A stretch of 64,000 nucleotides of DNA from Poriferisodalis sp965116715. Lineage in GTDB: Bacteria; Actinomycetota; Acidimicrobiia; Acidimicrobiales; Poriferisodalaceae. The DNA is taken from the NCBI GenBank assembly GCA_965116715.1, contig OZ220724.1:3410001-3474000 (forward strand), written 5' to 3'. Shown here piece by piece: positions 42,881 through 51,081 of this stretch. The notes beneath the pieces are model-generated. The model worked only from the letters and a program-made list of their open reading frames with translations. It was not told the DNA's origin and made no database searches. A program made the position numbers and the translations under genes. Every line of letters starts with the position of its first letter. Position 1 is the first letter of the stretch.

Positions 42881-43941
42881 ACGCAGTGCCACTTCGGGGG
42901 CGCATGCGGGACTGGGCACGCCGCCCGGGAGGGCGGGACAGGGCACGCCGCCCGAGAGGGCGGGACAGGGCGATAGTGCTGGGCTACCAGGTGGGGGCGT
43001 CGGTCGCCCGGCTGGCCCCGCTGTGGCTCACTGAGCGCGTGGCTGATCTGGCCGGCCCGGCACTCGCCCGGCTGATGCCTGCCAAAGCAGCGATGGTCCG
43101 GCGGCATCAGGCCCGAGCGCAGCGCTGGGTCGCCGATCGGGCCAGCAGCCCCCGGCCAGTCCCGGCATCGGCCTCTGCGTCCGCCGCGGCATCGGCCGCT
43201 GACACTCCGGACCGTCTCCGCCGTGCCACAGCGGCTGCGTTCAGCTCCTATGCCCGCTACTGGCTGGAATCGTTCAGCTTGCCGGCGCTGAGCGAGTCAA
43301 CGCTGGATCGAGGCATCGACGTGCCGGCGTACCACCACGTCGAGGAAGCCCTCGAACGCGGCAACGGCGTGATCCTGGCGCTGCCGCACCTGGGGGGCTG
43401 GGAATGGGCCGGGTTCTGGATGGCGACGGTCAATCGACTCCCGATCACCGTGGTGGTGGAGCCGCTCGATCCGCCGGAGCTATTCCAGTGGTTCGCTGAC
43501 TTCCGTGAGCGCCTGGGTATGCGGGTCGTGCCGCTGGGGCCCGACGCCGGGCGCGAGGTGCTGGGCGCGCTGCGACGAAACGAGATCGTCTGCCTGCTGT
43601 GCGACCGTGACCTCACCAGCGACGGCATCGAGGTGACCTTCGGAGATGAGCGGACGACGCTGCCGGCGGGCCCGGCGCTGCTGGCGCTGCGATCTGGCGC
43701 TGCCCTGCTGCCCACCGCCGTGTACTTCCGCCCGCGGGGCAGGCACCTGGGCACGGTCCGGCCGCCGATCGACGTCACTCGGCGTGGGCGCTTGCGCGAT
43801 GACGTGGCTGCGGTGACCCAGCGGCTCGCCGACGAGCTGGTGATGCTGATCGCGGCAGAACCTCACCAGTGGCATCTCTTCGGCCCCAATTGGCCGTCGG
43901 ATCGAACCGCCGACGCCGGCGACGCGGCCGAGGCGCCATAG
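42877..43941 (+). CDS. PIM acyltransferase-like protein (HtrB/LpxL family)
   Basis: 354 aa from the GTG in the GTGA overlap; ATG 42904 is another choice. The acyltransferase motif is PHLGGWEWAGF and a second block CLLCDRDLTSDGIEVTFGDE carries the partner residues. In mycobacteria the neighbour of pimA is PatA, which acylates phosphatidylinositol mannoside, and I infer the same here. The N-terminus contains a tandem repeat coding an Arg-rich stretch, probably not catalytic. Confidence 0.85.
   Translation: MNAVPLRGRMRDWARRPGGRDRARRPRGRDRAIVLGYQVGASVARLAPLWLTERVADLAGPALARLMPAKAAMVRRHQARAQRWVADRASSPRPVPASASASAAASAADTPDRLRRATAAAFSSYARYWLESFSLPALSESTLDRGIDVPAYHHVEEALERGNGVILALPHLGGWEWAGFWMATVNRLPITVVVEPLDPPELFQWFADFRERLGMRVVPLGPDAGREVLGALRRNEIVCLLCDRDLTSDGIEVTFGDERTTLPAGPALLALRSGAALLPTAVYFRPRGRHLGTVRPPIDVTRRGRLRDDVAAVTQRLADELVMLIAAEPHQWHLFGPNWPSDRTADAGDAAEAP
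42914..42967 (+). repeat. Two-copy 27-bp tandem repeat in the acyltransferase gene
   Basis: 42914-42940 and 42941-42967 differ at one base. In frame they code for ARRPGGRDR and ARRPRGRDR. The length is a multiple of three, so copy changes keep the frame. Confidence 0.8.
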
Positions 43942-43991
43942 CAGCGAGCCCTGCTGGGGCTTGTTGGGCCATGTGTGCCGCGCCTAGCGTC

Positions 43992-44057
43992 ATGTTCGCA
44001 GAGGGAGCCCCTGCGCGGATCGCCTGTGAGGTTCGACCCATGAGGCACGGCCCGTGA
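43992..44057 (+). other. Possible leader ORF coupled to pimA
   Basis: ATG 43992 opens a 21-codon frame (MFAEGAPARIACEVRP...) whose TGA overlaps the pimA GTG as GTGA. A TAGCGT lies just before it. It could couple translation into pimA. Weak. Confidence 0.2.
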
Positions 44058-45124
44058 GAATCGGGATCATCTCGCCGTACAGCCTGACCAGCGCCGGCGG
44101 TGTCCAGGTGCAGGTGTTGGGCCTGGCCCGGGCACTGGCCGCACACGGCCACGAGGCCCGGGTGCTGGCACCCTGCGACGGCGCCCCGCCCCAGACCGGC
44201 GTCACGCCGCTCGGCGCGAGCATCCCCACGTTCGCGAACGGCTCGGTCGCGCCGATCGCGCCCGATTTCGCCTGCACGCTGCGCACGGTGCGGGCGCTGC
44301 GTGACGAGGAGTTCGACGTCTTGCACTTGCATGAGCCGCTGTGTCCCGGACCGACGCAGACCGCACTGTTCCTGCGCTCTGCGCCGACGGTGGGGACGTG
44401 GCATGCAGCGGGCGGCAGCCTGGCGTACCTCGTGCCGGGAACGCGATGGCTGGCGTCACGGATCGACGTTCGAGCTGCAGTCTCGGCTGATGCCGCGGAG
44501 ATGGCCCGCAACGGCGTCGGCGGCGAGTACGAACTTGTCTTCAACGGCGTCGAGCTCGACCACTTCGACGACGCGACACCGAAGCGCAGCCAAGCGCCCA
44601 CCATCGCCTACATCGGCCGCCACGAGCCGCGCAAGGGCCTCACGGTGCTGCTCGACGCCATGTCACGGCTGCCCGAGGGCGTCCGACTGTGGGTGATGTC
44701 GCGCGGTCCGCAGACCGAGGAACTGCAGCGGCGCTACCAGCGCGACACCCGCATCGAGTGGCTGGGCAGGGTCAGCGAGGCCGAGAAGGTGGCCCGCATC
44801 AAGGGCGCTGACGTTCTGTGCGTGCCGTCGCTGCACGGCGAGAGCTTCGGCGTGGTGCTGCTGGAGGCGATGGCGGCGCGCACGCCCGTGGTCGCCAGCG
44901 ACCTGCCCGGCTACCGCAACGTGGCCCGCATCGGCGACGAGGCAGACTTGGTTCCGCCGGGCGATGCTGCCGCGCTGGCCGACGCGCTGCTGCGCGTGTT
45001 GCAGCGCCCCGATCACGCAGCCGAACTCGTCGCGGCCGGGCGGCAGCGTGCCGAGCAGTTCTCCATGGCCCGGTTGGCCGAGATCTACGTCGACATGTAC
45101 GAGCGGGCGATCGCTACGCGCTGA
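44054..45124 (+). CDS. pimA: Phosphatidylinositol alpha-mannosyltransferase
   Basis: 356 aa GT4 retaining glycosyltransferase that transfers the first mannose to phosphatidylinositol on the inner leaflet. N-terminal IGIISPYSLTSAGGVQVQV is the acceptor-side glycine loop and VPSLHGESFGVVLLEAMA the GT4 donor motif (Glu-x7-Glu). Start GTG 44054. Completes a phosphatidylinositol-acylation-mannosylation set seen in mycobacteria and relatives. Confidence 0.9.
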   Translation: MRIGIISPYSLTSAGGVQVQVLGLARALAAHGHEARVLAPCDGAPPQTGVTPLGASIPTFANGSVAPIAPDFACTLRTVRALRDEEFDVLHLHEPLCPGPTQTALFLRSAPTVGTWHAAGGSLAYLVPGTRWLASRIDVRAAVSADAAEMARNGVGGEYELVFNGVELDHFDDATPKRSQAPTIAYIGRHEPRKGLTVLLDAMSRLPEGVRLWVMSRGPQTEELQRRYQRDTRIEWLGRVSEAEKVARIKGADVLCVPSLHGESFGVVLLEAMAARTPVVASDLPGYRNVARIGDEADLVPPGDAAALADALLRVLQRPDHAAELVAAGRQRAEQFSMARLAEIYVDMYERAIATR

Positions 45125-45234
45125 GCTCGTCCAGCTTGTCGGCTATTCCCACCAGCAACTCGGTATGGCCCGCGAAATCGTTTTCTGCTGAAGCGGAGTG
45201 TGTTGCGCGGGGTCTCCGGCGGTTGAATGCAGCG

Positions 45235-46041
45235 GTGGATCCGCTGTTCGCCATCTACCGCAGTCGAGCCGACAAGCTGCTGGCCGAGTTCTGGGCCGCG
45301 CATCTCGCCGCAGCGGCGGTGGTCGGCGTGGCGGTGGTGCTGTTCACCCCGCTCGGCTGGTGGATGCTGCCGCTCGCGTTCGCGGCGGCCTGCGTGCTCG
45401 CTGCGGTCGAGTTGTCTGTGGGGGAGCGGCGTCTGCAGCGAGCGCTGCTCGGCTCCGGCTCAGGGCAAAGCGATGCTGAGGGCCTGCCTCGCTTGGAAAA
45501 CGTCGTCGACGGCGTCTGTCTGCTCGTGGGTGTTCCGGTGTCAGAGCTTGCTGTGGCTCCGAGCGCGGCCGCGAATGCGACGGTGTTCGGCCGGCGACCG
45601 GATCGCTCAACGCTCGTCGTCACGCAGGGTTTGCTCGACGCGCTGAATCGCATCGAGCTGGAGGCCGTTGTTGCGCGGCTGTTGACGCAGATTCGTGACG
45701 GTCGGGCTGCCTACCTGACGACCGCTGTGACCACGGTGGGGTTTCCGGCGCTGTTGTGGCCTGGCTTGTGGCCGCTAGTGCGCGCCCGCTCCGAGCGCGA
45801 GGCCAGCACGGGCAGCGATTTCGACGACGACGCTGAAGCCGTGCGGCTGACCCGCTATCCGCCGGGTCTCGCCAATGCGCTCGAGACGATGTCGGGAGCA
45901 GGCGTGCGCACCGATGCAGCGCGGGTGACGTGGCCGCTGTGGCTGGCCGACCCGCGGGCTGCCGGCGCCCGCCAACCAGACGAGCTGCCCGACTACCGGG
46001 CCGACCTTGAGACACGGGTCGCCGTTCTGCGGGAATTCTGA
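45235..46041 (+). CDS. M48/HtpX-like membrane protein lacking the zinc motif
   Basis: 268 aa from GTG 45235; TTG 45223 or 45136 are possible. Two membrane spans at the N-terminus (HLAAAAVVGVAVVLFTPLGW; LPLAFAAACVLAAVEL) and a domain whose layout matches HtpX: ATVFGRRPDRSTLVVTQGLLDALNRIELEAVVAR. Where HtpX has HExxH this protein has RLLTQ, so it cannot be a zinc peptidase. It may be a regulatory or scaffold protein. Located 46 bp before pdxS. Confidence 0.7.
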   Translation: MDPLFAIYRSRADKLLAEFWAAHLAAAAVVGVAVVLFTPLGWWMLPLAFAAACVLAAVELSVGERRLQRALLGSGSGQSDAEGLPRLENVVDGVCLLVGVPVSELAVAPSAAANATVFGRRPDRSTLVVTQGLLDALNRIELEAVVARLLTQIRDGRAAYLTTAVTTVGFPALLWPGLWPLVRARSEREASTGSDFDDDAEAVRLTRYPPGLANALETMSGAGVRTDAARVTWPLWLADPRAAGARQPDELPDYRADLETRVAVLREF

Positions 46042-46063
46042 GGACAGCGCGAGGGCCGCTCCC

Positions 46064-46069
46064 TACACT
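46064..46069 (+). promoter_or_regulatory. -10 box of pdxS
   Basis: TACACT ends 6 bases before the ATG at 46076. Confidence 0.5.
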
Positions 46070-46075
46070 GGGTTT

Positions 46076-47038
46076 ATGAACTCTGGGCCCATGACTTCAG
46101 GCTCCGTCGCGACGGGCAATGCTGGCGCCTCGACACCCTCCGGTCCGCAGCAAGCAGAGACCCAGCTGGTCGGAACCGTTCGGGTCAAGCGCGGCCTCGC
46201 GGACATGCTCCGGGGCGGCGTCATCATGGACGTCGTCACCCCCGAGCACGCCAAGATCGCCGAGGACGCCGGCGCGGTCGCTGTCATGGCGCTCGAACGG
46301 GTGCCGGCCGACATCCGGCGCGACGGCGGCGTGGCACGCATGAGCGATCCGGCGATGATCGAGGGCATCCAGGCCGCGGTGACCATCCCGGTCATGGCCA
46401 AGGCCCGCATCGGTCATTTTGCGGAGGCACAGATCCTCGAGTCGCTCGATGTCGACTACATCGACGAGTCTGAGGTCCTCACCCCCGCGGACGAGGCCCA
46501 TCACATCGACAAGTGGGCGTTCACCGTGCCGTTCGTGTGCGGCGCGACGAACCTGGGCGAGGCGCTGCGGCGCATCTCCGAGGGTGCCTGCATGATCCGC
46601 TCCAAGGGCGAAGCCGGCACCGGCAACATCATCGAGGCGGTGCGTCACCTGCGTGCCATCACCGGCGACATCCGCAAGATCACGCAGGCCGATGCTGCCG
46701 AGTTGTTCGACTGGGCCAAGCAGCTGCAGTCGCCGCTCGGGCTGGTGCAGGAGATCGCCGAGACGGGGCGCCTGCCGGTGCCGCTGTTCTGCGCCGGCGG
46801 CATTGCCACTCCGGCTGATGCGTCGCTGGTGATGCAACTCGGCGCCGAAGCGGTGTTCGTCGGCTCGGGAATCTTCAAGAGCGAGGACCCGGGCCCGCGC
46901 GCCGAGGCGATCGTCGAGGCCACGACGCATTACCGCGATGCGTCGGTGGTGGCCAAGGTCAGCCGGGGCCTCGGCAGCGCCATGCCGGGCCTCGAGATGG
47001 AAGGCCTTGAGACCAAGCTCGCCGAACGCGGCTGGTAA
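46076..47038 (+). CDS. pdxS: Pyridoxal 5'-phosphate synthase subunit PdxS
   Basis: 320 aa TIM barrel that builds PLP from pentose phosphate, triose phosphate and ammonia. VKRGLADMLRGGVIMDVV begins the conserved region, ALERVPADIRRDGGVARMSD holds the catalytic Lys-bearing segment neighbourhood, and IRSKGEAGTGNI is the second Lys region. A 35-residue extension precedes the conserved start. Followed 27 bp later by pdxT, its glutaminase partner. Confidence 0.95.
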   Translation: MNSGPMTSGSVATGNAGASTPSGPQQAETQLVGTVRVKRGLADMLRGGVIMDVVTPEHAKIAEDAGAVAVMALERVPADIRRDGGVARMSDPAMIEGIQAAVTIPVMAKARIGHFAEAQILESLDVDYIDESEVLTPADEAHHIDKWAFTVPFVCGATNLGEALRRISEGACMIRSKGEAGTGNIIEAVRHLRAITGDIRKITQADAAELFDWAKQLQSPLGLVQEIAETGRLPVPLFCAGGIATPADASLVMQLGAEAVFVGSGIFKSEDPGPRAEAIVEATTHYRDASVVAKVSRGLGSAMPGLEMEGLETKLAERGW

Positions 47039-47065
47039 GCGCCTGAGCCGAATCGCTGCGCATCG

Positions 47066-47707
47066 GTGACCGCCAGCGACTGCCAGCCGCTGATCGGCGT
47101 GGTCGCGCTGCAGGGAGCTGCTGCCGAACATGTCGCCGCCTTCCGGCGTGCGGGGGCCAGAGCGGTCGAAGTGCGAGTGCCCGCAGATCTCGACGGTGTC
47201 GATGCCGTGGCGCTCCCGGGCGGCGAGTCGACCACGATGTCGCACCTGCTCGGCACGAGCGGGCTGTTCGATGCGCTGTCAGCTCGCCTGGCCGGCGGCA
47301 TGCCGGCGTTCGGCACCTGCGCAGGCATGATCCTGCTTGCCTCCGAAGTGCTGGACGGCAGGCCGGATCAGCGCTGCTTCGGCGCCATCGACATCTCGGT
47401 GCGGCGCAATGCGTTCGGGCGCCAGGTTGCCAGCTTCGAGGCCGATCTGGACACCGACGGTCTCGAAGAACCCTTCCACGCCGTGTTCATCCGGGCACCG
47501 TGGGTGGAGCGCGCCGGCGCCGGTGTCGAGGTGCTTGCCGCCATACGGCCCGCCGTGGCTGTGACGGCCGCCGAGGCTCCTGCATCGGTACCGGTGCTGT
47601 GCCGGTCGGGCTCGATCCTGGTGTCGAGCTTTCATCCCGAGCTGACCGCCGACGACCGAATACACCAGCTCTTCCTGGACATGGTCGGCACATCCATAAC
47701 CTGCTGA
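47066..47707 (+). CDS. pdxT: Pyridoxal 5'-phosphate synthase glutaminase PdxT
   Basis: 213 aa class I glutaminase that supplies ammonia to PdxS. GVVALQGAAAEH begins the fold; GGESTTMSHLL is the oxyanion region; the nucleophile Cys is in FGTCAGMILLA; His and Glu are in SSFHPELT. All three triad residues are present. GTG start. Confidence 0.95.
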   Translation: MTASDCQPLIGVVALQGAAAEHVAAFRRAGARAVEVRVPADLDGVDAVALPGGESTTMSHLLGTSGLFDALSARLAGGMPAFGTCAGMILLASEVLDGRPDQRCFGAIDISVRRNAFGRQVASFEADLDTDGLEEPFHAVFIRAPWVERAGAGVEVLAAIRPAVAVTAAEAPASVPVLCRSGSILVSSFHPELTADDRIHQLFLDMVGTSITC

Positions 47708-47774
47708 GCGGTTGGGCCCGGCAAACTGTCGCAGCCGCACAATCTGTTGGCACGTCGTGTTCGGGAGGGGGTCC

Positions 47775-48557
47775 GTGTCCGGTCATTCCAAGTGGGCGAC
47801 GATCAAGCATCGCAAGGGCGCCGCCGACAAGGCGCGCGGGAAGCTGTTCGCCAAGCTGATCCGCCAGGTCGAGGTGGCCGCCCGCGAAGGCGGGGGCGAC
47901 CTCGATGCCAACGCGACGTTGCGAACCATGTACCAGAAGGCCCGCGACAACTCGGTGCCGCTGGACACGATCGAGCGGGCGATCAAGCGGGGCACCGGCG
48001 AGCTCGAAGGGGTGTCCTACGTGCAGGTCACCTACGAGGGCTACGCACCTGGCGGCATCGCGATGTTCGTGGACGTGCTGACCGACAACCGCAACCGCAC
48101 CGGCTCAGAGATCCGCAGCCTGTTCACACGCGCCGGCGGCTCGCTCGCCGAGCCTGGCGCCGTGGCGTGGCAATTCGAGCGCAAGGGCGTGGTGGTGGTG
48201 CCTGCTGTCGCGCCGGACGCGTCGGACGCAGAAGGCGCTGCACCCGACGAGGACGAGCTGATCTTGGTGGCGCTCGACGCGGGGGCCGAGGACGTCGAGC
48301 GGGAGGGCGATGCCTGGCGCGTCACCGCCGCCGCCGCCGACACGATGGCGGTGCGCGAGGCCCTCGAGGCATCGGGCATCGCGGTGACGTCGGCCGATCT
48401 GACCTATGCGCCGCAGAATCTCATCGAGTTGACCAGCGCGTCAGAGGCCAAGCAGGTCATGGCGGTCCTCGACGCACTCGACGATCACGACGATGTGCAG
48501 GGTGTGTATGCCAACTTCGACATCAGCGATTCGCTCCTGGAACAGATCGCCAGCTGA
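47775..48557 (+). CDS. YebC/PmpR-family protein
   Basis: 260 aa from the GTG at 47775, with GGGAGGGG upstream, giving the family start SGHSKWATIKHRKGAADKARG. The family comprises DNA-binding regulators (PmpR) and, more recently, factors relieving ribosome stalling on proline runs. An acidic insert (DASDAEGAAPDEDEL) is in the middle domain. The gene is upstream of ruvC, the standard order in many bacteria. Confidence 0.93.
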   Translation: MSGHSKWATIKHRKGAADKARGKLFAKLIRQVEVAAREGGGDLDANATLRTMYQKARDNSVPLDTIERAIKRGTGELEGVSYVQVTYEGYAPGGIAMFVDVLTDNRNRTGSEIRSLFTRAGGSLAEPGAVAWQFERKGVVVVPAVAPDASDAEGAAPDEDELILVALDAGAEDVEREGDAWRVTAAAADTMAVREALEASGIAVTSADLTYAPQNLIELTSASEAKQVMAVLDALDDHDDVQGVYANFDISDSLLEQIAS

Positions 48558-48604
48558 CCTGCCGTTCCGTTTCGCACATACCCGGCCGTAACGGCGTGAA
48601 ACGC

Positions 48605-48610
48605 TACGGT
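48605..48610 (+). promoter_or_regulatory. -10 box of ruvC
   Basis: TACGGT ends 8 bases before the ATG at 48619. Confidence 0.45.
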
Positions 48611-48618
48611 TCGTACTG

Positions 48619-49185
48619 ATGTTCGTACTTGGGATCGATCCCGGACTGTCGCGCTGCGGATACGGCGTGGTGGAGCAGATCCCCGGCTCCGGCGCACAGC
48701 GCGCCCGCACTGAAGCGGTCGCCCTGGGCGTCATCCGCACCGATCCCGAAGAGCTCCACGCAGCGCGCCTGGCCACGCAGATGCACGAGCTGCAGGCGCT
48801 CATCTCCGAGTTCCAGCCCTCGGTGGTGGCCGTGGAGCGAGTCTTCTTCCAGGTCAATGCGCGCACCGCAATCGGCGTCGCGCAAGTGGCCGGACTCGCG
48901 ATGGCGGTCGCGGCCGACGCCGGGCTGGAGGTGGTCGAATACACCCCGACCCAGGTCAAGCAGACCGTTGCGGGCTGGGGCGGCGCCGACAAGGACCAGA
49001 TGCAGCGCATGGTCGGCGAGATGCTCGCGTTGCCGGGACCACCTGAGCCAGCCGACGCCGCCGATGCGGCTGCGGTCGCGTTGTGCCATCTGTCCCAAGC
49101 TCCTTGGCGAGGGGCGGCAACTCATGCCCGGGCGCGCGTGCTGCTGCCCGCTTCTGGCGCAGTGGCGCCCCCGCCTCCGCCGTGA
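48619..49185 (+). CDS. ruvC: Holliday junction resolvase RuvC
   Basis: 188 aa endonuclease resolving four-way junctions. The four acidic residues are in LGIDPGLSRCG, VVAVERVFFQ and PADAADAAAVALCH. The end is a Pro-rich tail. The stop overlaps ruvA (GTGA), so the three ruv genes form one operon. Confidence 0.95.
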   Translation: MFVLGIDPGLSRCGYGVVEQIPGSGAQRARTEAVALGVIRTDPEELHAARLATQMHELQALISEFQPSVVAVERVFFQVNARTAIGVAQVAGLAMAVAADAGLEVVEYTPTQVKQTVAGWGGADKDQMQRMVGEMLALPGPPEPADAADAAAVALCHLSQAPWRGAATHARARVLLPASGAVAPPPPP

Positions 49186-49799
49186 TCGGCTCGGTGCGCG
49201 GGCGCCTGCTCGACAAGGATCCCGGTGGGGAGCTGCTGATCGAAGCCGGTGGTGTGGGATATCGCGTCATCGTCGCACCGGCCACGCTGGCCGCTGCCGG
49301 ACCGGTCGGCGACGAGTGCTTTGTGTACGCCCACCATCACGTGCGGGAGGACATCTCCGCCCTCTACGGATTCGCCGAGCTCGACGAGCGGCGCTGTTTT
49401 GAGGCGCTGCTGAGCGCGCATGGCGTGGGACCTGCGCTGGCGCTCGCGGTGCTCTCGCATCTGCCTCCCGAAGAGCTGCGGCGGGCGGTGGCCGCCGATG
49501 ATGCTGCTGCGCTGGAACTGGTGCCCGGCATCGGCGCCAAGACGTCCAAGCGGATGGTGCTGGATCTGAAGTCTCGGCTCGGCACGCCCGAGACTGCCGG
49601 CACTGGCGCTGCGGCGGCGGCCGGGGACGGCGCAGGATCTGCGGTGGCGGAAGTGCGGGCCGCGTTGAGCCAGATGGGCTTCAGCCCGGCCGAAGTGCGC
49701 GAGGCCATGGCCGCAGTCAGCGTCGAGGCGGCACGCGATGGTGATGCCGACACCGGTGCCCTGCTGCGCGTAGCACTGCAGGAGCTGGGTCCGCGATGA
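49182..49799 (+). CDS. ruvA: Holliday junction branch migration protein RuvA
   Basis: 205 aa junction-binding subunit. The OB-fold domain begins IGSVRGRLL; helix-hairpin-helix segments are AHGVGPALALAVLSHL and LVPGIGAKTSKRMVLDL; the C-terminal domain III (VRAALSQMGFSPAEVREAM) binds RuvB. GTG start in the overlap with ruvC. Confidence 0.95.
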   Translation: MIGSVRGRLLDKDPGGELLIEAGGVGYRVIVAPATLAAAGPVGDECFVYAHHHVREDISALYGFAELDERRCFEALLSAHGVGPALALAVLSHLPPEELRRAVAADDAAALELVPGIGAKTSKRMVLDLKSRLGTPETAGTGAAAAAGDGAGSAVAEVRAALSQMGFSPAEVREAMAAVSVEAARDGDADTGALLRVALQELGPR

Positions 49800-49854
49800 G
49801 CGCCGCCGAGCCATGCTGCGCACCGGCGCCGGTGCGCCGGCGACTGGACCTGCG

Positions 49855-51051
49855 ATGAGCGCTGGGGAAGCGCGCAGCGAGGGCTACCGGCGCGACGAGT
49901 CGGCCGCGTCGTCGGGGCCGGGCCGTAGCGAGATCACCGATCCGGCCCGCTCGGCGGCAGACGGCGGCGATGCCGAGGCCTCGCTGCGTCCGCGGTCACT
50001 GGAGGAATTCGTCGGCCAGCCCGAGGTGCGCGAACACATGGCCATCACGCTGCGAGCCGCGCTGGCCCGCGGCCAATCGCCAGACCACCTGCTGTTCGCC
50101 GGTCCGCCGGGTCTGGGCAAGACGACGCTGGCAGGGATTATCGCCGTCGAGCTGGGTGCTGCGCTGCATCTCACCTCGGGGCCGGCGGTGGAGCGGGCCG
50201 GTGACCTCGCTGCCATCCTCACCAACTTGGCGGACGGCGATGTGCTGTTCATCGACGAGATCCACCGCCTGCCCAAAGTGGTCGAGGAAGTGCTGTACCC
50301 GGCCATGGAGGACTTCGCGATCGACATCGTGCTGGGCAAGGGTCCGGCTGCGCGCTCGATTCGCTTCGAGCTGCCCCGCTTCACCCTGGTGGGCGCCACG
50401 ACCCGCACTGGGCTGATCTCGGGCCCCTTGCGAGACCGCTTCGGGCTGGTGGAGCGCCTGGACTACTACTCCACTGACGACCTGACGGCCATCGTGACCC
50501 GCGCGGCGGCGATCCTCGGCGTGCAGATCGATGCAGACGGTGCTGCAGAGATCGCCTCGCGCAGCCGGGGTACACCGCGCATCGCCAACCGGCTGCTGCG
50601 TCGCGTGCGGGACTTCGCCGAGGTGCGCGCCAGCGGTGCCGTCGACGTGGGCGTAGCGCAGGAAGGGCTGGCAGCGTTCGGCGTCGATGGACTGGGCCTC
50701 GACAAGGTCGACCGGGCGATCCTGGACGCGCTCGCTGTCACTCACGCCGGGCGACCATTGGGGCTGTCCACGCTGGCGATCACCGTCGGCGAGCAGACCG
50801 AGACCGTGGAAGACGTGTACGAGCCGTTCCTGATCCAGCGCGGGCTGCTGCAGCGCACGCCGCGCGGCCGCATCGCCACCGCAGCGGCGTACTCGCACCT
50901 GGGCATCGAAGCGCCGCCCGCGGCGGAAGAGGCCGGCAGTGATGCGGACGCCACTGCCACGCTGTTCGATGCACCCGATCCTTCCGGCGCGCAGCAGGAC
51001 GTGCCAAGGGCCAAGGACGCGCCGGTGCAGGTCGACGATGCGCCTTGGTGA
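49855..51051 (+). CDS. ruvB: Holliday junction branch migration ATPase RuvB
   Basis: 398 aa AAA+ motor. Walker A is FAGPPGLGKTT, Walker B VLFIDEIHR, sensor 1 VGATTRTG, Arg finger region RDRFGL, and the C-terminal winged helix ITVGEQTETVEDVYEPFLIQ. The ATG at 49855 is used (MSAGEARSEG); an ATG at 49813 adds 14 residues. A variable acidic tail of about 45 residues follows the winged helix. Confidence 0.94.
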   Translation: MSAGEARSEGYRRDESAASSGPGRSEITDPARSAADGGDAEASLRPRSLEEFVGQPEVREHMAITLRAALARGQSPDHLLFAGPPGLGKTTLAGIIAVELGAALHLTSGPAVERAGDLAAILTNLADGDVLFIDEIHRLPKVVEEVLYPAMEDFAIDIVLGKGPAARSIRFELPRFTLVGATTRTGLISGPLRDRFGLVERLDYYSTDDLTAIVTRAAAILGVQIDADGAAEIASRSRGTPRIANRLLRRVRDFAEVRASGAVDVGVAQEGLAAFGVDGLGLDKVDRAILDALAVTHAGRPLGLSTLAITVGEQTETVEDVYEPFLIQRGLLQRTPRGRIATAAAYSHLGIEAPPAAEEAGSDADATATLFDAPDPSGAQQDVPRAKDAPVQVDDAPW

Positions 51052-51066
51052 GATCATCCGCGGCCA

Positions 51067-51072
51067 TAGCCT
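51067..51072 (+). promoter_or_regulatory. -10 box of queA
   Basis: TAGCCT ends 9 bases before the ATG at 51082. Confidence 0.4.
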
Positions 51073-51081
51073 CAGCGTGCG

